Positions 42,569-50,894 of a stretch of 64,000 bases of DNA are shown piece after piece (within the stretch, counting starts at the first letter, position 1; each line of letters begins with the position of its first letter). Location of the stretch: the NCBI GenBank assembly GCA_946614255.1, contig CAMOGS010000020.1, positions 1-64,000 of the forward strand, written 5' to 3'. Below the pieces are notes generated by a model that saw only the letters and a list, made by a program, of their open reading frames with translations, had not been told where the DNA came from and did not search any database. The stretch is from UBA3871 sp002392265. Its GTDB lineage: Bacteria > Bacillota > Clostridia > Peptostreptococcales > Anaerovoracaceae. The translations under genes were made by a program, and so were the position numbers.

Positions 42569-43395
42569 AGAGATTAGGCGCGATTTTGAGCCTGGTGCTG
42601 ATAACGGTAATGATGCTCAGCGGTGTAGTATTTGCCGCAGGAGATTTCACGGTAGAAAAGACCTATCCGTATGACGGCGAAACGAACACATCAATCGACA
42701 ATTTCGGCATCAAGCTATACTTTAATCAGCCTGTATTAAATGAAGCAAACGTAAAGCATAACGCAAAGTGCATCACGGTAAAGGATGCCGACGGCGAAGT
42801 GCTTCCCGTAAAGCTTTTCTACAGCGAGAAAGAAGAAGGACTTGCTATGGCACTGGTTGAAACCGAAAACCAGGCGCTGGTAAAGCAGGACACAGAATAT
42901 ACGGTAACATTATCATCGGATTTTCTTGCCGCTGACGGCACAGAGCTCGGTGAGGACGTAAAGATTACCTTTTCAACATTGAACCAGACTAGAGCAACGA
43001 CCGTAAACATGGTAATGATGGGCGTTATGATGGTCGGCATGGTCATCTTCAGCACAAAGGCAATGAAGAAGGACGGCGGCGGTGCAGCGGCAAAGCAGCA
43101 GACTGCAAGAAAGGGTGACGACAAGGTAAATCCATACAAGGTCGCAAAGGAAACGGGAAAGAGCATCGAGGACATCGTTGCAAAGGACCAGAAGGATAAG
43201 GAAAAGAAGGCGGCCAGTGAAGCTAAAAGGGCAGCCAGACACGAGGCGGATTTAGAGGCCGCCAGAAAAAAGCTCATGAAGAGCGGAGAATTAATGGCTG
43301 ACGAAGATGAAGCTGCTAATTCCGACGTAAAGAGAGTAAAGGGACCTCGTCCTATCTCGGCGGCGGGAAGCAAATATATCAGAGGACGCAAATAG
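42565..43395 (+). CDS. Secreted/membrane Ig-like (SbsA_Ig/Big_5) protein
   Basis: A 276-residue protein. Signal peptide (1-24), one Ig-like domain (about 26-140, KTYPYDGETNTSIDNFGIKL, TEYTVTLSSDFLAADGTELG) of the Big_5/SbsA type, a single membrane helix (about 147-168) and a highly charged Lys/Ala/Glu cytoplasmic tail. The topology thus puts an Ig domain outside and a basic helical tail inside. Unknown function. Start overlaps the tadA stop; a hairpin follows the stop. Confidence 0.8.
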   Translation: MKRLGAILSLVLITVMMLSGVVFAAGDFTVEKTYPYDGETNTSIDNFGIKLYFNQPVLNEANVKHNAKCITVKDADGEVLPVKLFYSEKEEGLAMALVETENQALVKQDTEYTVTLSSDFLAADGTELGEDVKITFSTLNQTRATTVNMVMMGVMMVGMVIFSTKAMKKDGGGAAAKQQTARKGDDKVNPYKVAKETGKSIEDIVAKDQKDKEKKAASEAKRAARHEADLEAARKKLMKSGELMADEDEAANSDVKRVKGPRPISAAGSKYIRGRK

Positions 43396-43402
43396 GATTA
43401 TG

Positions 43403-43425
43403 GGGGTGCGCGTCTGTCGCACCCC
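43403..43425 (+). other. GC-rich hairpin just before the ispE start
   Basis: Perfect 8-bp stem GGGGTGCG/CGCACCCC with a 7-nt loop, ending 10 nt before the chosen ispE ATG in the place where a ribosome site is expected. Only TTGTTATT follows, so it is a poor terminator; it may modulate ispE translation or be a leftover repeat arm. Confidence 0.6.
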
Positions 43426-43435
43426 GGTTGTTATT

Positions 43436-44425
43436 ATGAAAAAGATTGTATTAAACTCTTTTGCAAAAGTTAATATATCGCTCGACATCAGGGGAAAGCG
43501 TGAAGACGGCTATCACGAGGTGGAGACCTTTATGCAGGCCGTCGACCTCGCAGACTCCGTTATGGTCAGGTGGTTCCCTTTCGGGAGCAGAGACGACGAG
43601 CTGGCATCTTCGCAGAGCCGCGAAACGGTGGAAATCGAAGTGTCGACGAACAGGCCGTACCTGCCTACCGACGAGAGAAATCTGGCCTTCAAGGCAGCGC
43701 AGCTGATGGCAGAGCGCTTTGGTACAGGTCACGGCGGCGACAAGCTTCGCATTGATATCAAAAAGCGAATCCCGGTGGCAGCAGGGCTTGCGGGTGGCAG
43801 CAGCAATGCGGCGGCAGTGCTTCATGCGGTTAACCGCCTGTGGGGGCTGAAGCTTGGTGTGGCACAGCTTTGTGAGCTTGCAGAGCCTCTCGGCGCTGAT
43901 GTGCCGTTTTGCGTAATGACTGTGGCGGCGACAAATCTTCCGCTTGGCGGAGATATAAACAAGGACCCGCTTGCCATAACGGCGGCAATAGGCAGAGGGA
44001 CAGGCGCGGAAGTGTCCGCGGCAACACCTCTTGACATGTATGCAGTGCTGTCAAAGCCAAACGTAAAGGTGTCCACAAAGGACGTTTACGGCGGCATTGA
44101 TGAAGAGCTTGAAAAGGCGGAAGCGGACGGCATTCATGTCCACCATCCGAGAGCCGAAGTGATAGAGCATGCGATAAAGACCGGCGACGATGCGCTTCTC
44201 GCTGACGAGATGGGCAACCTGCTCGAGCTTTATACGATAAAAAGGAATTCTGCCGTGGCGGCGACAAAGAGCGAGCTTCGAAACCAGGGGCATCCGCTAA
44301 AGGTCATGATGAGCGGCAGCGGGCCGACGGTGTTCGCACTTTACAGGGACAAAGGCGAGGCCAAAGAGGCGGCACACATACTAAAGAAAAAGAACAAGTC
44401 AACATTTGCAGTCAGGACAATCTAA
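43436..44425 (+). CDS. ispE: 4-diphosphocytidyl-2-C-methyl-D-erythritol kinase
   Basis: About 329 residues, slightly long for the family (about 290) because of an insert near residues 50-65 and another near 170-185. GHMP kinase motifs: SFAKVNISLDIRGKREDGYH at the N-terminus, PVAAGLAGGSSNAAA (ATP loop) and VMMSGSGPTVFALY near the C-terminus. It phosphorylates CDP-ME in the MEP isoprenoid pathway, supplying undecaprenyl carriers for wall synthesis. The start gives the normal family N-terminus but lacks a ribosome site; earlier in-frame ATG and GTG codons lie in the hairpin. Confidence 0.95.
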   Translation: MKKIVLNSFAKVNISLDIRGKREDGYHEVETFMQAVDLADSVMVRWFPFGSRDDELASSQSRETVEIEVSTNRPYLPTDERNLAFKAAQLMAERFGTGHGGDKLRIDIKKRIPVAAGLAGGSSNAAAVLHAVNRLWGLKLGVAQLCELAEPLGADVPFCVMTVAATNLPLGGDINKDPLAITAAIGRGTGAEVSAATPLDMYAVLSKPNVKVSTKDVYGGIDEELEKAEADGIHVHHPRAEVIEHAIKTGDDALLADEMGNLLELYTIKRNSAVAATKSELRNQGHPLKVMMSGSGPTVFALYRDKGEAKEAAHILKKKNKSTFAVRTI

Positions 44426-44443
44426 CGAAAAAGGAGAGCCCAA

Positions 44444-45121
44444 ATGAAATTAGAAATACAGAAACACAGACCTCTCAGTGAAGTGGTTTACGACCAGCTC
44501 CGTCAGGACATCCTCGCAGGCAATATCGTGCCGGGTACCAGGATGATGGAGGTAGAGCTTTCAATAAAGATGGGAGTCAGCCGCACACCGATCAGAGAGG
44601 CGATAAAAAAGCTGGAAAAGGAAGGTCTCGTTGTAGTGGAGCCGCGCCACGGCGCATACACTTCGCAGGTATCCAGAGCTGATATGATCGGCATCCTCGA
44701 AGTAAGGCAGCACATGGACAAGCTCGCTGCAAGCTATGCTGCAACCCGCGGCAATCAGGCAGACTTTCAGCGCATCGAGGCCTGCGCAAAGGCTTACGAG
44801 GCCGAAATTAAGAGAAACACCGATTCGCGCGAGCTGATTAAGTGCGACGAGCGTTTCCACGAAGCAATCGCAGAGGCATCCCACAACACCACACTGCTGA
44901 CGCTCGTTACGGAGCTGCAGGAAATGGTGGTGCGCTTTCGCTACATATATTACGGCGATTCGGACATCGTGCAGAGCATGATCGACGAGCATGAGGAAAT
45001 CCTCCGGGCGATAAAGGCGGGCGATGCCGCAAAGGCTTCAGAGGTAGCCGGCAGACACATTGACGGACTCATCAGATTTATCAAGGAAACACATTCAATT
45101 CCGGGAGATGAGGTCAGATAA
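44444..45121 (+). CDS. GntR-family (FCD) transcriptional regulator
   Basis: A 225-residue protein with an N-terminal winged helix of the GntR type (about 1-75, LSEVVYDQLRQDILAGNIVP, SRTPIREAIKKLEKEGLVVV) and an all-helical FCD ligand domain (about 80-215) with metal/ligand His and Asp residues (e.g. DERFHEAIAEAS). AAGGAG before the ATG. It lies between ispE and ddl (28 bp to ddl), so it is carried with isoprenoid and cell-wall genes; its target is unknown. Confidence 0.93.
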   Translation: MKLEIQKHRPLSEVVYDQLRQDILAGNIVPGTRMMEVELSIKMGVSRTPIREAIKKLEKEGLVVVEPRHGAYTSQVSRADMIGILEVRQHMDKLAASYAATRGNQADFQRIEACAKAYEAEIKRNTDSRELIKCDERFHEAIAEASHNTTLLTLVTELQEMVVRFRYIYYGDSDIVQSMIDEHEEILRAIKAGDAAKASEVAGRHIDGLIRFIKETHSIPGDEVR

Positions 45122-45149
45122 CCTCGCGGAAGACATCAGGAGCTGGAAA

Positions 45150-46196
45150 ATGAAAAAGATAGGTATCATATTTGGCGGAAAATCCACGGAGCATGAAGTG
45201 TCGCAAATGTCGGCCGCTTCGGTTCTGAGGGCAATAGATAAAAAGAAGTTTACTCCGGTTACAATCGGCATTACAAAGACAGGCGAATGGAAGCTTTTCG
45301 AGGGCGATTACGATAAAATCGAAAACGGAGAGTGGGAAAAGTCAGCAAAGCCGTTTAGGCCGAGTGACTTAAAGAATGTCTGCGAGTTTGCGTTCCCGGT
45401 GCTTCACGGATTAAACGGCGAAGACGGCACCATTCAGGGCCTTTTCGAAATGCTGGACATTCCTTATGCGGGCTGCGGCGTTGCAGGCTCGGCGTCTACG
45501 ATGGACAAAGGCATAGCCAGAGACATATTCCGCTGCGCAGGGCTTCCGATGTGCAAGCATGTGGCCTTCATCAGTGCCGATTTTAATGACGACCCCGACG
45601 GCATTATGGATCGCATCGAGCGCGAGCTGGGCTACCCATGCTTCGTAAAGCCGTCAAACATGGGTTCTTCCGTAGGCATCAGCAAGGCTCACGACAGGGC
45701 AGAGCTAAAGAAGGGGCTCGAGGAAGCCATCCGCATAGACAGACGCATTGTTGTTGAAGAGGCTGTGGATGCCAGAGAGGTGGAAATAGCCGTAATCGGA
45801 AACGATTATCCGGAAACGGCGGCAATCGGTGAGATTCTGCCGTCTGACGAGTTCTATACCTATCACTCAAAGTACTTTGATAACGGGGAAACAAAGCTCG
45901 TAATCCCCGCAGATATTACAGACGAGCAGCGCGCAGAGATACAGCGCATAGCAAAGATTGCTTACAAGGCCTGCGACTGCAGCGGCCTTTCGAGAGTGGA
46001 CTTTTTCATCGACAGAAAGACGGGAAAGGTACTCCTGAATGAAATAAACACCATTCCGGGATTTACGGCGTTTTCTATGTTCTCGCTTCTCTGGGCGGAG
46101 GCGGGAGTGCCTTATCCGGAACTGATTGAAAGGATTGTTAATTACGGATATGAAAGATATAATGCTAAAGCTGAAAGGTTTGCAAACTGGTTTTGA
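45150..46196 (+). CDS. ddl: D-alanine--D-alanine ligase
   Basis: About 348 residues, ATP-grasp fold. Motifs: IGIIFGGKSTEHEVS at the N-terminus, HGLNGEDGTIQGLFEMLDIP, CFVKPSNMGSSVGISKA and LLNEINTIPGFTAFSMF at the C-terminus. Makes D-Ala-D-Ala for peptidoglycan. The start is the ATG after AGGAG; the frame continues 30 codons into the GntR gene, rejected. Substrate specificity residues suggest D-Ala rather than D-lactate, though I cannot be certain. Overlaps the DUF1934 gene. Confidence 0.95.
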   Translation: MKKIGIIFGGKSTEHEVSQMSAASVLRAIDKKKFTPVTIGITKTGEWKLFEGDYDKIENGEWEKSAKPFRPSDLKNVCEFAFPVLHGLNGEDGTIQGLFEMLDIPYAGCGVAGSASTMDKGIARDIFRCAGLPMCKHVAFISADFNDDPDGIMDRIERELGYPCFVKPSNMGSSVGISKAHDRAELKKGLEEAIRIDRRIVVEEAVDAREVEIAVIGNDYPETAAIGEILPSDEFYTYHSKYFDNGETKLVIPADITDEQRAEIQRIAKIAYKACDCSGLSRVDFFIDRKTGKVLLNEINTIPGFTAFSMFSLLWAEAGVPYPELIERIVNYGYERYNAKAERFANWF

Positions 46197-46581
46197 CGGA
46201 GAGGAAGAAGAAACCGAATTTGTAACTGAGGGCAAACTATATAAAAGGAACGGTTCTTACTATCTTTTGTACGAAGAAAGTGAGATTTCCGGCATGGAGG
46301 GCTGCCACACCAGCCTGAAATACAATGATAAATTCCTGCGCATGAAGCGTAGCGGAGAGGCTCTGGGCAAATACACCGTCATCGAGTTCAACAAGGACAA
46401 AAGGTTTAACAGCGTTTACCAGACGCCGTACGGACCTATCGAGATGGAGGTGCTTACCAACAGGTACGAGCAAAAGCTGACGGAAGACGGCATTGGCTCG
46501 ATTCTGATTGATTACAATATCAACCTGATCGGACTGGCTGCTTCACGAAACAAACTCGATATAACCATCAGCGAGCAATAG
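46150..46581 (+). CDS. DUF1934 family beta-barrel protein
   Basis: About 143 residues from the ATG within the end of ddl (overlap about 47 bp); a start at 46162 is equally possible. The pattern TEFVTEGKLYKRNGSYYLLY-EES followed by further beta strands (GPIEMEVLTNRYEQKL, GSILIDYNINLIG) matches DUF1934, a calycin-like barrel family of Firmicutes of unknown function, often next to cell-wall or argS genes. Translation is probably coupled to ddl. Confidence 0.8.
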   Translation: MKDIMLKLKGLQTGFDGEEEETEFVTEGKLYKRNGSYYLLYEESEISGMEGCHTSLKYNDKFLRMKRSGEALGKYTVIEFNKDKRFNSVYQTPYGPIEMEVLTNRYEQKLTEDGIGSILIDYNINLIGLAASRNKLDITISEQ

Positions 46582-46602
46582 GACGAGTAGGGGGAAAATA
46601 AA

Positions 46603-48111
46603 ATGGGTAAATCCACAGTAAAATTAGTAGCAATAATTATAGCTCTCGCTCTGATTATCACATCCTTTTCCTTTGTGGTCTTTATGCCTATGGCATACGG
46701 CGCTACCGAGCAGTTCACCATTGACGAGCAGGTAAAGCTCAAGGACGCCGACTTGACCGAAGAGGAAAGAAACCAGCTTTTGATAAACAGACTGAATCTG
46801 CTGTACCAGTACATAAATCTGCTGGATCAGAACTACAAGGATGAAATAGATATTAACACAATTGTTGACGGAGCATATAAAGGTGCGACGGATGCCCTCG
46901 GCGACATCTTTTCCGAGTACTATGACGTGCAGGAAAACGCAGATGCATTCACTGAATATGTAAACAACACCTTTGTGGGTATCGGCGTACGCATCACAAC
47001 TGTTGACGGAGGCACTGTCATCGAAGACCTCCTCTCCGGAAGCCCTGCCGAAAAGTTGGGCCTGCAGCCGGGCGACCGTTTCGTTACGATTGACGGGCAG
47101 GATGTAAGCAACTGGGATAACGCAGCAGTCAGCAAGGTTCTCCGCGGAGAAGAGAACACAACCGTTAAAGTGACGGTTCTGAGAAACGGCAAAAACTACG
47201 ACTACACGATTCCGCGCGCAAAGGTATCGGACAGCTCACTTACGGGCACGATGACCGTTTACGACGGCATAGGATATATTTTAATCAGCAAATTCGACCA
47301 GGACACCGCAACTGAGTTTACGCAGGTTTACGAAGGACTGCAGAGCCGCGGAGCAAAGGGCTTTGTAATCGACCTTCGCGATAACGGGGGCGGATATACC
47401 GAGCAGGCCGAAAAGATTGCCGATTACATCCTCGAGGGCTGCCTGATTACGCAGTACGAGGAGCAGGGCAAGGTAAACCTGAAGGTCAGGGCAAAGGACG
47501 GACACAAGGTAAGCGAGCCTCTGGTAATCCTGGTAAACAAGGGAACAGCCAGCTCCGCAGAGCTCCTGGCGGGCACGCTGCAGCAAGCGGGCTACAAGCT
47601 GGTGGGCACAAACACCTACGGCAAAGGCTTCAGCCAGGTCATGAAGACTCTCGTTGACGGCCACAGCTTCAAGCTGAGCACAAACTACTTCCTCGTGGGC
47701 GACAAGGGCGTGAAGATTACAACATCCGGGCTTACACCTGACTACTATGTGGCAGGCGGAACTCTGACGGAAGAGCAGCTTGCCGAAGCAGCGGAACAGA
47801 TTGAGAAGTTTGCACCGCTTACACTGACCGACAAGCCGACTGCGGGCAGCAGCAGTCTGACGGTATATGCAGCGCAGCAGCGCCTGGGCTTCCTCGGCTA
47901 TGATACCGCCTACAGCGGAGTGCTGGACGGAAAGACCATTACGGCGCTAAAGCAGTTCCAGAGCGACTGCGGACTTTACGCTTATGCGGTAGTAGACATC
48001 AGCACGCAAAAGATGCTCGATGCGGCCGTTATGGCGTTCGGAAGCGGTACAGATGCGGCAAATGACCAGGCGGAAAAGGCGATAGAAATCCTCGGCGGAC
48101 TGATGAAATAA
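46603..48111 (+). CDS. C-terminal processing protease (S41, CtpA/CtpB-like) with peptidoglycan-binding domain
   Basis: A 502-residue protein. N-terminal membrane anchor (about 7-25), helical part, PDZ domain (about 120-200, LGLQPGDRFVTIDGQDVSNW), S41 catalytic domain with Ser in GTASSAE (about 317) and Lys in YGKG (about 341), and a C-terminal peptidoglycan-binding helix bundle (about 415-470, LGFLGYDTAYSGVLDG). Works outside the membrane, where it cuts C-termini of regulatory or wall proteins. Last gene of the ispE-gntR-ddl-DUF1934 run. Confidence 0.93.
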   Translation: MGKSTVKLVAIIIALALIITSFSFVVFMPMAYGATEQFTIDEQVKLKDADLTEEERNQLLINRLNLLYQYINLLDQNYKDEIDINTIVDGAYKGATDALGDIFSEYYDVQENADAFTEYVNNTFVGIGVRITTVDGGTVIEDLLSGSPAEKLGLQPGDRFVTIDGQDVSNWDNAAVSKVLRGEENTTVKVTVLRNGKNYDYTIPRAKVSDSSLTGTMTVYDGIGYILISKFDQDTATEFTQVYEGLQSRGAKGFVIDLRDNGGGYTEQAEKIADYILEGCLITQYEEQGKVNLKVRAKDGHKVSEPLVILVNKGTASSAELLAGTLQQAGYKLVGTNTYGKGFSQVMKTLVDGHSFKLSTNYFLVGDKGVKITTSGLTPDYYVAGGTLTEEQLAEAAEQIEKFAPLTLTDKPTAGSSSLTVYAAQQRLGFLGYDTAYSGVLDGKTITALKQFQSDCGLYAYAVVDISTQKMLDAAVMAFGSGTDAANDQAEKAIEILGGLMK

Positions 48112-48115
48112 TTCC

Positions 48116-48143
48116 TTGACAAGCCAATTTGTCATGGTATAAT
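48116..48143 (+). promoter_or_regulatory. Promoter of the leader ORF / DUF1846 gene
   Basis: TTGACA, 16 bp, TATAAT: both hexamers match consensus perfectly. It starts right after the protease stop codon. Confidence 0.85.
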
Positions 48144-48196
48144 TAGTGTATTGTTTTTATTTTTCGTGCGACAAAAGTTGAAAGGACTACATAAAA

Positions 48197-48259
48197 ATGA
48201 GAGACAATTTATACATGCCAAAACATGCAAACTTCAGCTTTGTTGCTACGCACAACTGA
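48197..48259 (+). CDS. 20-residue leader peptide ahead of a terminator
   Basis: Short frame of 20 codons (MRDNLYMPKHANFSFVATHN) behind a strong promoter, with GAAAGG 11 nt upstream. Its stop lies 6 nt before an intrinsic terminator, and the DUF1846 gene follows 57 bp further. The peptide has no run of a single amino acid, although it contains His and Asn three and four times. Either this is an attenuation leader controlling the DUF1846 gene, or a free-standing tiny gene. Not a known family to me. Confidence 0.5.
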   Translation: MRDNLYMPKHANFSFVATHN

Positions 48260-48265
48260 CACTAC

Positions 48266-48292
48266 AGCCACCCCTAAAACGGGTGGCTTTTT
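48266..48292 (+). terminator. Intrinsic terminator between leader ORF and DUF1846 gene
   Basis: Perfect 8-bp stem AGCCACCC/GGGTGGCT with a 7-nt loop, then TTTTT. I see no second promoter between it and the downstream ATG, so read-through or antitermination would be needed for expression from the strong upstream promoter. Confidence 0.9.
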
Positions 48293-48315
48293 AAGTAATC
48301 AAAGAGAGGTGAAAT

Positions 48316-49839
48316 ATGATGGACAGAAAAATCGGATTCTCGGCAGAAAAGTATATTGAAGAGCAGTCCAAATACATTCTCAGCAGAATCGACCAAGGAC
48401 AGGGGCAGCGACTTTATCTGGAGTTCGGAGGCAAACTGGTCCAGGACAAGCATGCGATGCGTGTACTGCCCGGATTCGACGAAAATGCCAAAATCAAGCT
48501 GCTGCAAAAAATGAAGGATCAGGCGGAGATTATTATCTGCATTTATGCGGGTGATATCACCACAAACAAGACCCGTCAGGATTTCGGTATAACATACGAC
48601 CTTGAAACCCTGCGTCTGATCGACATGTTCCGCAAGTACGATTTGACGATTAATTCAGTCGTTGTAACCAGATACATCGATGCGCCGGCTGTTAACATGT
48701 TCATCAACAAGCTCGAGCGCAGAGGCATTCGCACCTACAAGCATCAGTTCACAAAGGGCTATCCTACGGACGTTGATACTATCGTATCCGAGGAAGGCTA
48801 CGGTGCAAATCCTTACATCGAGGTTACAAAACCGCTGGTGGTTGTTACAGGCCCGGGCGGCGGCTCCGGCAAGCTGGCTACCTCACTTTCACAGCTCTAT
48901 CATGAATATAAGAGGGGAGTAAAGGCTCGTTACGCAAAGTTCGAGACCTTCCCTATCTGGAATCTGCCGCTGAAGCATCCTGTAAATGTTGCGTACGAGG
49001 CAGCTACTGCGGACTTAAAGGATGTAAACATGATCGACAATTTCCATCTGGAGGCTTACGGCGAGATGGCAGTAAACTACAACCGCGACCTCGACGCATT
49101 CCCACTGCTTCGCAGAATCATCGAAAAGATTACCGGTGAAGAGTCCGAGTACAAATCACCGACAGATATGGGCGTTAACAGAGCAGGCTTTGCAATCACC
49201 GATGATGAGGTGGTAAAGGAAGCTGCCTGCCAGGAAATTATCCGCCGCTACATGATTGCGCAGGTAGATTATAAAAAGGGAAAGATTGAAGCGGGTACGA
49301 TGGAACGCATAAAGCTGCTGATGGACTCCATGGGACTGACAGAGATGGACCGTTCGGTAGTGGCACCTGCCCGTGACTATGCGGAGCAAAAGCGCCGCTG
49401 CGACGAAGAGAAGTTCCAGAATGTCGTAGTAATGGCGATTGAACTTCAGGACGGCACCATCGTAACAGGCCGCAGCTCACGTCGTATGGTTGCAGCTGCC
49501 GCAGCAGTGCTCAATGCCGTAAAACGTATATCGGGAATAGGCGATGACATACCTCTCATCACGCCTAGCGTCCTCAAGAGCATTCAGGATCTCAAGGTGG
49601 ATGTGCTCCTCCAGGACCGCACTTCATTAAACCTCGAGGAAATTCTCTCGGCACTCACAATCTCCTCCGCAACTAACCCTGCGGCTGAAATGGCAGCGGC
49701 AAAGCTAAAGGAGCTCCGCGGCTGCAAGGCTCACTGTACGGCAATTCTCTCCGAGCACGACGAGCATACGCTCCGCTCCCTTGGTATTGATGTTACCAGC
49801 GACCCTGAGTATGTAACCACAAACCTTTATTTCGCTTAA
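48316..49839 (+). CDS. DUF1846 family protein
   Basis: A 507-residue cytoplasmic protein that I recognise as the DUF1846 family of Firmicutes (MDRKIGFSAEKYIEEQSKYI, LEFGGKLVQDKHAMRVLPGF, GPGGGSGKLATSLSQLYHEY). The GPGGGSGK segment near 175 is P-loop-like, and the fold is, as I recall, nucleotide-binding; no function is established. GAGGTG is 6 nt before the ATG; an ATG directly after is also possible. Preceded by a leader ORF and terminator. It ends next to a composite repeat. Confidence 0.88.
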   Translation: MMDRKIGFSAEKYIEEQSKYILSRIDQGQGQRLYLEFGGKLVQDKHAMRVLPGFDENAKIKLLQKMKDQAEIIICIYAGDITTNKTRQDFGITYDLETLRLIDMFRKYDLTINSVVVTRYIDAPAVNMFINKLERRGIRTYKHQFTKGYPTDVDTIVSEEGYGANPYIEVTKPLVVVTGPGGGSGKLATSLSQLYHEYKRGVKARYAKFETFPIWNLPLKHPVNVAYEAATADLKDVNMIDNFHLEAYGEMAVNYNRDLDAFPLLRRIIEKITGEESEYKSPTDMGVNRAGFAITDDEVVKEAACQEIIRRYMIAQVDYKKGKIEAGTMERIKLLMDSMGLTEMDRSVVAPARDYAEQKRRCDEEKFQNVVVMAIELQDGTIVTGRSSRRMVAAAAAVLNAVKRISGIGDDIPLITPSVLKSIQDLKVDVLLQDRTSLNLEEILSALTISSATNPAAEMAAAKLKELRGCKAHCTAILSEHDEHTLRSLGIDVTSDPEYVTTNLYFA

Positions 49840-49849
49840 AGCGCATCAG

Positions 49850-49972
49850 AAGGCGAATTTGGGGACAGGCACCGATTTGGCGTTTTCGCAAAAATAGGGA
49901 CAGGTCATAAGGTTTGACCTGTCCCTTTTTTCGCCTTTTCGCCAAATCGGTGCCTGTCCCCAAATTCGCCTT
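49850..49972. repeat. Dispersed palindromic repeat, large nested copy 5
   Basis: An outer perfect inverted repeat of 33 bp (49850-49882 with 49940-49972) encloses an inner 12-bp one (49896-49907 with 49915-49926, AGGGACAGGTCA). The core is GGCACCGATTTGGCG rather than GGCACCAAATTGG. It fills the space between the convergent DUF1846 and prepilin peptidase genes; the minus-strand stop codon abuts its right edge. Likely a two-way terminator. Confidence 0.95.
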
Positions 49973-50695
49973 TTAAAGGAGGATGAGGTTTGCGATGGCG
50001 CAGCCAGCGAGATATGGGCCGAGAGCCATCATATCCTTTAGACCGATTTTTTTTCTGACAATACCTGTCAAAAAGCCCATAGCGCTGATGATGGCTGCGA
50101 CCACCATAATACCGAGGCAAGGGTAGAGCCCTGTCACCATGCCGATTGCCGCCATCAGCTTTACATCACCAAAGCCGAGGCTCTCGCGGTGCGATATGAA
50201 ATACCCGACAGCAGCGACAATCAGCATTACCAGAGCGCCTGCCAGCGCTCCGAGCAGCATGTCCTTTATCCGCATCCCGAAAGGAATCAGTGTGCAGGAC
50301 ATCAGTATCAGAAAGACGACAAACTGGTCGGGGATGATCTGGTATTTGCCGTCAGCTACAGCGATTATCATCAAAAGCCATATTATGACCAGCAGCGGCA
50401 GTACAAAAATCCCGCCGTGCCCGCCAAAAGTCAGCATGTATATCCCGGCAACCGTAAAGAAAGCCGACAGCACCGGCTTCCACGGCATTCCCGGCAGCCT
50501 CTGTGCACCGCGTTCGCCCCTTTCTCTGCGTTCCTCTGTGCGGGCCAAAGCTGCGCAAGGCGGTAAGCCGTAGTCGCACAGCCACGTCACCGGCATATGA
50601 TTGAATACATACACCATACTGCAGCCCAAAAATATTCCCAGAGGCAGCATGGAAAGCACCCAGATTACAGTTTCAAAATTTACCGATTGTAACAT
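49973..50695 (-). CDS. Prepilin peptidase (A24 aspartic protease family)
   Basis: About 240 residues; start at the ATG 7 nt after AAAGGAG. Eight or so membrane helices. The two catalytic aspartates are in VADGKYQIIPD (about 115) and GFGDVKL (about 177), the GxGD type. The N-terminal methyltransferase domain is missing its usual CxxC pairs (only CDYGLPPC near 40-47 remains), so methylation of pilins is doubtful. No pilin or type IV pilus gene is in the window, so it is an orphan here. Divergent from the GntR gene. Confidence 0.88.
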   Translation of the reverse strand: MLQSVNFETVIWVLSMLPLGIFLGCSMVYVFNHMPVTWLCDYGLPPCAALARTEERRERGERGAQRLPGMPWKPVLSAFFTVAGIYMLTFGGHGGIFVLPLLVIIWLLMIIAVADGKYQIIPDQFVVFLILMSCTLIPFGMRIKDMLLGALAGALVMLIVAAVGYFISHRESLGFGDVKLMAAIGMVTGLYPCLGIMVVAAIISAMGFLTGIVRKKIGLKDMMALGPYLAGCAIANLILL

Positions 50696-50894
50696 AATAT
50701 CTCCTTTTAATCCTCTCCCTGCTTTCAATATAGCAGAGGGCGGGGCCACTGTCAAACAGCCTGCAAACCCACATAAACTCCACACCAAACCCACCATTTT
50801 ACATTTACAACAAACGCGCGAGATGATAAAATATAAGTTGGCGCGAGTATTCGCCCGATCCCTAAAAGAAAATAAGGCGGAGGTCGTCAGACAT

